Positions 54,630 through 61,917 of a stretch of DNA of 64,000 nt are shown here, one piece after another. Source of the stretch: Eukaryota sp. TZLM1-RC (Eukaryota; Metamonada: BaSk clade); NCBI GenBank assembly GCA_040285825.1, contig JAUPSS010000001.1, positions 992,001-1,056,000 on the forward strand, given 5' to 3'. The notes below the pieces were generated by a model. The model saw nothing but the letters and a program-made list of their open reading frames with translations. It searched no databases and was not told where the DNA came from. Both the position numbers and the translations under genes were made by a program. Positions within the stretch are counted from its first letter, which is position 1. Every line of letters starts with the position of its first letter.

Positions 54630-56424
54630 TTTTGAAGAAAAATTTTTTCAAACATATCATTGTGTGATAGAATAGTTTGTAGTCAAAATTTGTCAAATCT
54701 TCGTTCTTCATGAATTTGACTAAAAGATACTGTTTGACACAAAATGAAGTTTGTTGTCTCACAGCAGTCATTACCTCAGATGCTATAAGTAACTCTTCTT
54801 GTAATTCTCTATACCTTGCTGTAGATGAAACAGAGGTCTTTACTGTAGACCATGACTGATTTATTATTTTATCCCTTTGGAATAGAATAAATAATTTGAA
54901 AACAAGAATTGCATCCTGAAGACAATAAGATCCTAATGTTCTCAATGCCTTATTTGAATAGAGGCTATCAATAGGTAATAAATTTTTAAACTCATCATGA
55001 AGTTTAAGTTTTGTTTCAGCAAGTAAATGGTATGCTAAATTGTTCAATGAAGCTCCATATCTAATTTTAATGAATTTTCTGGCAAACAAAAAAGTGTCCA
55101 AAATAGTGAAATTTTCATAAAACTGAATTACTTCTCTCCAACGTCGATGAAGATATAATTCATTTAGACTTATTCTTTGGGACAAAATTGGAAAAGCGAT
55201 TCCAAAATGTGATAATCGCACAGCCAACACAGGTAAATCAAAATTAAAAATATTATGGCCTAAGAAACCAACAATTTTTTTATCATAAGTGAATTCTGCA
55301 AATGACTTCAATAGATGTTGTTCATGATCAAATTTATTCAATGAGACATCAAAAACTGGTTTGTTATCATTGGTCCATGATAACACTCGTCTCGTTCCCT
55401 CTAAATTAGCAACATAATTTATACTCGAGGAATGGAAAATAGTATCCCCATTATGGTCAATTTCAAACAAAATCATAGAAATCATTAAAATTTCATGCCG
55501 TTCTAAAAAAACCTGTTGTTCTAACAATTGCTCATCTTCAGTCATTTGGCGACGTCGCTCTGACTGTGATTGCTTTTGTTGAGCTCGCAAATTGTCTAAA
55601 GTTTTATTAATATCTTTTTTCTTGGTTATTTCAACACCAATTTCCTTGGTTTCAATATCAATTGAACAAATAAGAGGGCGATCAGAGGTACTAACTTCTT
55701 GATTAAGGACAGGATCATCAATAAAAGGTTTCTTTTTAACCTTTTTCTTCTTTCCTCGAATCACATCAATTTTTTTAAATTCATTAACACTTGAAACAGA
55801 AGATTTAGGTGCAACAAGATTTTGAAAATCTCTGGGTTTCTGAGGCAGTTCAGTACTACCTCTACTTTGGACAAACCTACGTCGACTCCTCTTTGATGAA
55901 TTTTCGGCCGGAATCGGAAATCTTTGACTGTTTCTTAATGATTTTGAATAACCCAATGATTTTCTAATTTTGTTATATTGGGTCCTACGTTGTATTGGGG
56001 TCAAGGATGAATCTTTTCCAATTTGGGATAGTGTTGAAGGTTCTTGTTGCACGCTGTCTTGCTGATTGGAAGAAATCACGGCAGAAGTGATTGGTCTCAT
56101 AATTTTTACAGAAAAAACAACCTTTGTGGGAACAACAGACGATGATGATCGTCTGACAGTTTTTGAAGGTGGGGTTGATTCCACTGATGACTTTCTCTTT
56201 TTGGGCTGACAATATGGACCAGGGTTCGCCTCTACATCACCATGTTCTGTGAGCAACTGTTGTTTCAATGCTGCGCGGAACTGATATACATTGACTGAAA
56301 TATTGGCTGTTTCCGTCAACATCTCGTTTAAAGAAACAAAGTTGTGATGATTTTCTATAAAGTACTGTACATATTTCAAACAAAAAATTCCACAATCATT
56401 CACACTTTGAAGCATTTGTAACAA
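54616..56424 (-). CDS. Ulp1-protease C-terminus, 2A motif and DEDDy exonuclease
   Basis: 602 codons from a TTG after an upstream stop; the natural N-terminus is cut off by an insertion. Residues 6-24 'QSVNDCGIFCLKYVQYFIEN' are the catalytic Cys region of an Ulp1/C48 peptidase (C11), the other half being at 57173-58633. Residues 57-70 end in a 2A motif, 'GDVEANPGP', where ribosome skipping would release the protease. A Lys/Arg/Ser-rich linker follows. The exonuclease has ExoI 'CSIDIETKEIG' (D256, E258), ExoII 'GHNIFNFDLPVL' (N391, D396) and ExoIII 'YCLQDAILVFKL' (Y500, D504), so all DEDDy residues are kept. No polymerase palm motifs follow: the frame goes on to the Fanzor instead. It could trim or resect DNA ends in transposition; that role is inferred. 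Confidence 0.85.
   Translation of the reverse strand: MLQMLQSVNDCGIFCLKYVQYFIENHHNFVSLNEMLTETANISVNVYQFRAALKQQLLTEHGDVEANPGPYCQPKKRKSSVESTPPSKTVRRSSSSVVPTKVVFSVKIMRPITSAVISSNQQDSVQQEPSTLSQIGKDSSLTPIQRRTQYNKIRKSLGYSKSLRNSQRFPIPAENSSKRSRRRFVQSRGSTELPQKPRDFQNLVAPKSSVSSVNEFKKIDVIRGKKKKVKKKPFIDDPVLNQEVSTSDRPLICSIDIETKEIGVEITKKKDINKTLDNLRAQQKQSQSERRRQMTEDEQLLEQQVFLERHEILMISMILFEIDHNGDTIFHSSSINYVANLEGTRRVLSWTNDNKPVFDVSLNKFDHEQHLLKSFAEFTYDKKIVGFLGHNIFNFDLPVLAVRLSHFGIAFPILSQRISLNELYLHRRWREVIQFYENFTILDTFLFARKFIKIRYGASLNNLAYHLLAETKLKLHDEFKNLLPIDSLYSNKALRTLGSYCLQDAILVFKLFILFQRDKIINQSWSTVKTSVSSTARYRELQEELLIASEVMTAVRQQTSFCVKQYLLVKFMKNEDLTNFDYKLFYHTMICLKKFFFKSASV
56215..56256 (-). other. 2A ribosome-skipping motif (protease/exonuclease boundary)
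   Basis: Encodes 'LLTEHGDVEANPGP', matching the D-V/I-E-x-N-P-G-P consensus, with the break expected between Gly69 and Pro70 of this frame. Confidence 0.85.
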
Positions 56425-56426
56425 AA

Positions 56427-57172
56427 ATGAGATTATATTTGAACATCCCCATTAACCAATTATTATCAAAAGAAAAATGTATTTGTTCGAATTCACCTCA
56501 ACTCACTTTGCGCCATGCTCTAAATTGCTCTAAATTGATAACTTATCGTTCTTCATTACATGATGCTGTTAGAGACACTGTTTTCAATATGGCACAAACT
56601 GCAAGGATATCGTGTATCCAAGAGCCCCTGCTGAAAGAAACACTTTCTCTGAATAATTTTGGTTCTGATGATAGAGGTGATGTATACTGTGATTGGATTG
56701 ATAATTCTGAAGCTATTGTTGACTTTGTCTCATGTAATGTTGCAAACGATACTTTGGTTCACAGAAGGAAACTTAATCCTGTGGCTGCTCTGGATTTTAA
56801 AGCAAAAGAAAAACATAGAAAATATGATAAAGAAATTGAAGATGCAAATATCGATAGAAATACACAGCTGGTTTTTATTGCTTTTCCATTTTCGATAAAT
56901 GGAAGATTATCAGTTGAAGCAGAAACTTTTTTGGATGACTTCCAAAAAATGGTTAAAGAAAAAACAATGAAAAGATTTGATATTTTTTTATGGCGTTCAC
57001 GGATTCAATTTGCCATTATTAATAGATTACCGCGGTTTTTCAATCGAATTAGAGAAGCTTTAGCTAGACAGCAAGCAAATCAAGATTTTGTAGAGGAAAT
57101 CTTGGTTTAATGATAGTCGTCCCATTAGTTATGATTTTATTTAATCAAGTGTGCAAATTCAATAAATTAGTA
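56427..57172 (+). pseudogene. RT-RLE fragment inserted in the Ulp1 protease gene
   Basis: A continuous 227-codon frame (56427-57110) encodes the zinc-finger and endonuclease end of an RT-RLE element: 'CICSNSPQLTLRHALNCSKL', 'SSLHDAVRDTVFNMAQ', 'DRGDVYCDWIDNSEAIVDFV' (acidic pair), 'DFKAKEKHRKYDKEI' and 'FLWRSRIQFAIINRLPRF'. It is 5'-truncated, in opposite orientation to the host element, and splits the protease between its His/Asp half and its Cys half. The 3' flank is AT-rich (57111-57172) without a clear poly-A. I could not find a convincing target-site duplication. The open frame suggests a fairly recent insertion of a distinct subfamily. Confidence 0.85.
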
Positions 57173-58633
57173 TTAACTTTTAACTCTAGGCACAGGAAAA
57201 ATTTTAATACCATCAAGGCAACTTAAAATCACTGCAAATTTGTGCAATACAGCTGCAATATTGTGAGATACTTCTTGACCTTGAGTAACCATGGAATCTA
57301 TGGCACCACAATATAAATTGTAGTCTTCGTTGTTCAATTTTTTCAAAAAACCCATGACATCAATAACTAAAACAATCCAATGATTTCCCATTCCTCCAGA
57401 TTTTATGTCCATTGATGAGACAGTCTTACCAAAAACATCATTGATTGGAATAATGACAAAGCGACAATTGTGATTGTTAAGGATGGGTGTTATAATGTAA
57501 TTACGCATGGTCCGAACCATTGACTCATGCTCATCAAGGAGAGCACTCTGAACCACATTCACATTCAAAATTGAAACATGATTGGATTGGATCATCCACT
57601 TGGCTGAAAAATAATTTATTACCTCATCTACAACAAATTCCATTGGTTCTAATGATTTAATGGAGGAAAGATCGATCGAGGGACCTGGATTTGCTTCTAC
57701 GTCACCATGCGTTGTGAGGTCAGGAACCCAGTCTGAAGATAATTCGCAAATAGTGGAAGAACCAATAGTAGAAGCATCAGTAACTATCATTGGATCATTA
57801 TTGCTAGAAACAACAGTTTTAAAATGAATAGTGAAATTAGTAGCAACAAAAAATTGAGACTGGCAATCAACAACAACTACTTCATCAGAATAATAATTGA
57901 AAAATACAAAGCAGCATAAATAATAAAGAATGGATAACAAATAGACTATACAGATACATATAGACAAATCTTTCTTCACCGTAATCAACAACAAACAGTC
58001 AAAAACTGAATGATTAATGATTAGGCAGTCGTTTATGTATCTATAAACAAAGACTCTGGATAAAGAGAATTGCTCTCGATATTGCATAGAGACTTGATAT
58101 TTTGGTTTTTGGGTCTGATTATGGTTATTAGTACCCCTACTAATAACCATAATCAGACACCCCAAATTTCCCACACAATAATAAACATTTGAACCCTCGA
58201 CTTTAAAATCACTTTTTAGGTCAAAAACCTTGCCTTCAAGATTCTTAAATTCAACATTAGTTAGTTTGAGGTCAGAATTAGTTAATTCAAAGTTACCATC
58301 GTTAGCAGTAGAATGACGAACAAGAACAGTTTCTAAATCAATAATAGAATCAGTAGTAACAATAGATTGAGATTGAAAACCAACAACAACTACATCATCA
58401 AAATCAACAATAGACTTAACAAGGGTAATAAGAGGTTCATCATTAGCACATCCACTAATGACTTTTCCATCAGAATCAACTGGACCTAAAGTTTTGACAT
58501 TGGTGAAATCCAAGGTTGAGTCATCAGCATTGATGAATGAACCTGAATAAGAAGAAAAATTGATGAGAACCAAATTAGTTAAAGTAGATGGTTGAAAGTG
58601 AACCATGGATGGTTTTTCCATGGTGTGAGCCAA
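57173..58633 (-). CDS. N-terminal region, 2A motif and Ulp1/C48 protease N-half
   Basis: 486 codons. Residues 1-160 look like short beta-helix repeats (Asn/Asp/Val/Ser-rich, 'LTNVEFKNLEGKVFDLKSDF'); a second copy of part of them appears at 249-275 ('DEVVVVDCQSQFFVATNFTI', cf. 'DDVVVVGFQSQSIVTTDSII'). Between lies a hydrophobic, low-complexity stretch that may be an insertion or intron. Residues 305-318 are a 2A motif ('DLTTHGDVEANPGP'). Then comes the Ulp1-type protease: 'GNHWIVLVIDVM' (His418) and 'YCGAIDSM' (Asp446), stopping at 'FPVPRVKS' exactly where the RT-RLE insertion begins; the Cys half resumes at 56424. Whether the beta-repeat part belongs to the element or is host sequence captured at its 5' side is open. 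Confidence 0.7.
   Translation of the reverse strand: MAHTMEKPSMVHFQPSTLTNLVLINFSSYSGSFINADDSTLDFTNVKTLGPVDSDGKVISGCANDEPLITLVKSIVDFDDVVVVGFQSQSIVTTDSIIDLETVLVRHSTANDGNFELTNSDLKLTNVEFKNLEGKVFDLKSDFKVEGSNVYYCVGNLGCLIMVISRGTNNHNQTQKPKYQVSMQYREQFSLSRVFVYRYINDCLIINHSVFDCLLLITVKKDLSICICIVYLLSILYYLCCFVFFNYYSDEVVVVDCQSQFFVATNFTIHFKTVVSSNNDPMIVTDASTIGSSTICELSSDWVPDLTTHGDVEANPGPSIDLSSIKSLEPMEFVVDEVINYFSAKWMIQSNHVSILNVNVVQSALLDEHESMVRTMRNYIITPILNNHNCRFVIIPINDVFGKTVSSMDIKSGGMGNHWIVLVIDVMGFLKKLNNEDYNLYCGAIDSMVTQGQEVSHNIAAVLHKFAVILSCLDGIKIFPVPRVKS
57680..57721 (-). other. 2A ribosome-skipping motif upstream of the protease
   Basis: Encodes 'DLTTHGDVEANPGP'. The core is the same nine residues as the second motif at 56215-56256, so the protease would be released as a separate protein by skipping at both ends. 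Confidence 0.85.
58113..58158. repeat. Perfect 21-bp palindrome with CCCC loop
   Basis: Left arm 58113-58133 and right arm 58138-58158 are exact reverse complements (core ATGGTTATTAGTA / TACTAATAACCAT) with a 4-nt loop. Pairing can extend outward as TTTGG/CCAAA after a small bulge. It lies inside the reading frame at 57173-58633, in the stretch that separates the two beta-repeat segments. Confidence 0.9.
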
Positions 58634-58762
58634 CTACTGTTGTTGTTGAACTCAAATTGAATTAGTAGGTTTCTTTGTATTTCGACTGATGACGTGATAC
58701 TCATTTATGAATCAGTTTTATTAATTAACAACAGATTTCTCTCTCTCCTTCGTGTGTTCATC

Positions 58763-58805
58763 TGCCTAACGGCATACTACGACTCGATTTTACTACTTAG
58801 TAAAA
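58763..58805 (-). ncRNA. Candidate omega-like RNA scaffold, second copy
   Basis: Minus strand: hairpin 1 TTTTACT-AAGT-AGTAAAA (58805-58788), a 13-nt linker, and hairpin 2 TGCC-GTTA-GGCA (58774-58763). Compared with the copy at 52549 both loops differ, and two base pairs of stem 2 have changed with pairing preserved. It follows the decayed Fanzor C-terminus. Confidence 0.5.
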
Positions 58806-59305
58806 ATAAACCAATTTCTACGGTAAACAGGTCTTCCCCCCACAACCAGTACTCAGATACATTCAAAATATTCAAACAAGCCAGCTTGCATATTCCAATA
58901 CTTTTCCTTGATTGCTTCTCTAATTTTCAGGTGTTTACATCGTGCTTTCGCATCATTGATATAATGATCACTTCTACATTTCAACAACCCATGTTGAGAC
59001 TTGAAAAATGTTTTTTCAGAGCTGTTAGGTATTGGATTGTTTGTTTTAATCGTCGCTCCAAACATTTTTTCAAGAAGGACAATTTGAATAAGTATGGCTT
59101 TCGTCTATTAGAACAGTTGGAAACCTCGTCTACCAAAACAACTTATCCATCTATGGGAAAGTGTGAGGGGCATGTGTTTGAGATTACTGATTGGTTTTCC
59201 ACCCAAGTCCCCAATACACTATACTTATTTCTTTTTTTACCACCGTATGTTGTTGATAAATTGTTTACACTGTTTTTTTCATTTTTTTGCCTATGGATAT
59301 AACTT

Positions 59306-60282
59306 TTTTTTAATAGGATAAATTTATTTTCAACGCAAACAAAACATTAAACAAAAAACTAGAACTCAATATCCTCAATACACGCATCAACATCATCAAA
59401 TCTTTTAAGCGCGCGATTTTCATACTCTATTCCTAATTGTAACAGTGCTTTGGTCAACATTTCTGGAATTGCTTTAAGAATACTGAAAACAATTCTATTG
59501 TGCCAGAAATTGAAGTTCAATTCTTTTCCTGCTCTTTCTTTTATTAAACTTCTGAAACCTTCAAGAAATTTAATGCCAGATATTCCAATGTTACCAAAAA
59601 GAGAAACAGCAAATGGAACCAACTGATACTTAACATGCTCAACACGTCCTAGCTGAGATAAGGGTTCATTGTACTTTTTGATTTTGCTCTTTTCAGCAAA
59701 GCAAAGTGGAGTTTCATCTCTTTTAGCAAAGTCAATTGCTGAGTCTTTACAAACATCAACAGTGACAACATCAACAACTTTAATAACACCATCAGAAGGC
59801 AGGAGTAATTAAATCAGCACGGCGTTTCCCAAAAGTATTTTCATTTTCATTTTCAGATGACAACCTTGGCACAAGTAGTTCGACAAAAGCTTCAATGTGA
59901 TGGCTTTTGCACATAGCGTATAGTTGGTCTCTAACAGCATCGTGAACAACTGAGCGATATGTAATATTAAATTTGCAATTAAATAAATGATTCAGATTAA
60001 TGAGCTGACCACAACGACAAATCAAATCATTTGGCACACTACATGGCCACAGGAAACACTTCATCCTGAAGGCAGTTGTCCATTGATGATCATTTAATAA
60101 TAGACCATATACATTTGGAATCTGGGAAATAAGACAACTTGAGCTACTATCCTTGAGGTCAATTAAAAAGTTTGCAAAAACGGGATTCTTTTCTTTAGCC
60201 AAGCCAAGACGAACAGTGAAATCCAAGTTTTCAAAAACTTTTAATATCTTTTTCTGCAATTTAGCATATGCAAATTTCAAGG
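59306..60282 (-). mobile_element. RT-RLE 3' fragment with 11-bp target-site duplication
   Basis: Flanked by GGATATAACTT direct repeats (59295-59305 and 60283-60293). On the minus strand it starts at 'KFAYAKLQKKILKVFENLDF', runs through 'HQWTTAFRMKCFLWPCSVPN', the 'CRC...HLFNC' finger, 'GKRRADLITPA', 'KIKKYNEPL' and the end 'DACIEDIEF', and finishes in a TATTAAAAAAA tail at its 3' end. One frameshift lies around 59800 in the endonuclease. A textbook 5'-truncated, target-primed insertion into an already dead Fanzor element. Confidence 0.92.
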
Positions 60283-60440
60283 ATATAACTTGAAATATTT
60301 TGTATCCTCCATGAACTCTCTCAATTCGGAATTATTAACAGTTTTTGAATCGTGTGCACGCAAAAATGAATTCCAATCCTCAGTGGTCATTAACTGATCT
60401 TCTCTATCACCATTATTTTGTCAAACACAAAATGAAGTTT

Positions 60441-61340
60441 TGTGAATTGAAAATCATGGTGATTGAGTGGTGGGTTAGGATATTGATGAAAGGAGTCTTT
60501 TGCAAAATCTGAGATTTAACTTAACTTCGCTTATACATTGATCAATAATCTATCAACACTATATTTATACATAAGAGCTTAAAACACTTCTCAAATACCC
60601 TTTGATTTTGTTGATCGATCTAAATCAGATGGCTGCTTCAGTTGGCCAACACACTTATTTTAGCAAAAGTTAGCATTTAGATTATACCTAATGAGCCCAC
60701 CACTCAGCTTAAGCCGGTTACATTGAATCCAGCTAACAACCATACTGTTTTCTCACCGATGTCATTTATTGCAACTGTATCCACATCCTCAATGTAATAA
60801 TGCTATGAACTCCTACAAAAAAAGGTTTCAATAACTCAATACAAAAACTAAGTCAATTTCTCCAATGAAATAATCAATGATCCAAAGCAGAACTGCAAGT
60901 AGTTGTTGGAATTGTATCTTTGCAAAGAAAACTTACTCTTTATTACAATTGACCATTTCTTACATGTGAAGAGGTCAAAATTATAACGTATCTTCAAAAA
61001 ACATCAATTTGAGATCAAACTCATAAAACCAATACCTTTTGTGTCCTTTCGCATTTTGTCTATTTGGTGCCTTAGTGAGAATAGCATCATTTTTTCTGGT
61101 TGATGTTTCATAAAATCACAAAGGGTTGTTTCGATAAAAGAAACCTACTAATGGAAAAATGGAAAAATTTGATTTTGAATTCTTGACAATCTTTATTAAT
61201 GTCTTTCAATAACGTCTTAATTCCTGATAACTAGGGCAAAGGCACCTGTTTTAAGTAATACACCAACTACCTCAACTCATTCTGAATTGACCGAGTTTAA
61301 ACAATTGTGTAGCCATTTATGGACATGCGAGTACCATTAA
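60441..61340. other. Intergenic, no gene seen
   Basis: AT-rich. In the last ~70 bases, 'LTEFKQLCSHLWTCEYH' is encoded in the frame of the next feature before an in-frame TAA, so the zinc-finger gene may have started further 5'. Confidence 0.4.
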
Positions 61341-61829
61341 GATTCTAAAGCAAAATCTGCTGCTGGATTAATCCATCAGTTTCAATGGGCACACATTTGC
61401 CATTTTGCTGACTTGTGTAAGAACAAGAGTGATTCACAACACTGTGCATCTTTTTGCCATATCAAACGTGAAGAATGTTCCAATAGAGAGAAATGTGTCA
61501 ACAGTGCTGATCCTAAACATCGCTTTGAATATGCTCATGCTAGAATACCACTGATTCCTTTTAAATGTAAGTATTGGTCTAATTGTAAAAGTAGAAAGAA
61601 CTTAGTTCATTGTAGAAGTTACGGTCATTGGAACGTCAACGATGATCCTATTGGTGTGCCGATGCCAAAGTTATGCGGAACAAGAGCTCATGATGTTGAT
61701 GATGTTGAGAGGCACAAGATTATTTCTATTGATCAATTATTTCCAATTTTCAACCGAAAAAAGGCCAAAATATTGTACTTTCTCAAATATTTCTCCAGTG
61801 CCCAAAACGCTCAACATAACACAGGCTAA
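61341..61829 (+). pseudogene. Tandem PBZ-like zinc-finger protein fragment
   Basis: The frame opens after a TAA at 61338-61340 and has no early ATG. It encodes three consecutive fingers of the form C-x5-C-x6/7-H-x5-H: 'CHFADLCKNKSDSQHCASFC' plus H, 'CSNREKCVNSADPKHRFEYA' plus H, and 'CKYWSNCKSRKNLVHCRSYG' plus H. This spacing is that of poly(ADP-ribose)-binding PBZ fingers as in APLF. A ~60-residue tail follows. It directly precedes an RT-RLE copy, and its upstream part carries an in-frame stop, so it may be a broken gene or an exon preceded by an intron. Host protein versus element-associated protein is undecided. Confidence 0.55.
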
Positions 61830-61917
61830 ATCTATGAGTGCAACTGAGACAAAGCCACAAAATAATCAAAGAACAAAAATTGGATCATCACACATTAAAA
61901 CTTCACAACCAACAAGA

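Larger units (their letters stand above)
58763..60440 (-). pseudogene. Fanzor 3' relic interrupted by an RT-RLE insertion
   Basis: The minus strand from 59294 to about 58820 encodes, in broken frames, the zinc-ribbon and RuvC-III region ('FGATIKTNNPIPNSSEK', 'FKSQHGLLKCRSDHYINDAK', 'GGRPVYRRN'). From 60440 to 60283 it encodes the segment just upstream ('QTMTIEEWNSW'-like). The two parts are contiguous in the copy at 52.6-53.3 kb; here 977 bp of RT-RLE sequence separate them. 5'-truncated, dead. Confidence 0.85.

Noticed and set aside
56405-57185. GTTA as target-site duplication of the RLE insertion in the protease
   Set aside because: Only 4 bp, and joining across it does not restore the protease frame.
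56215-57721. Integrated RNA virus because of the 2A motifs
   Set aside because: No RNA polymerase, helicase or capsid domains; 2A motifs also occur in retroelements.
52596-58633. Polinton/Maverick virus-like element
   Set aside because: PolB-like exonuclease plus Ulp1-like protease suggested it, but there are no polymerase palm motifs, integrase, packaging ATPase or capsid genes, and the Fanzor follows instead.
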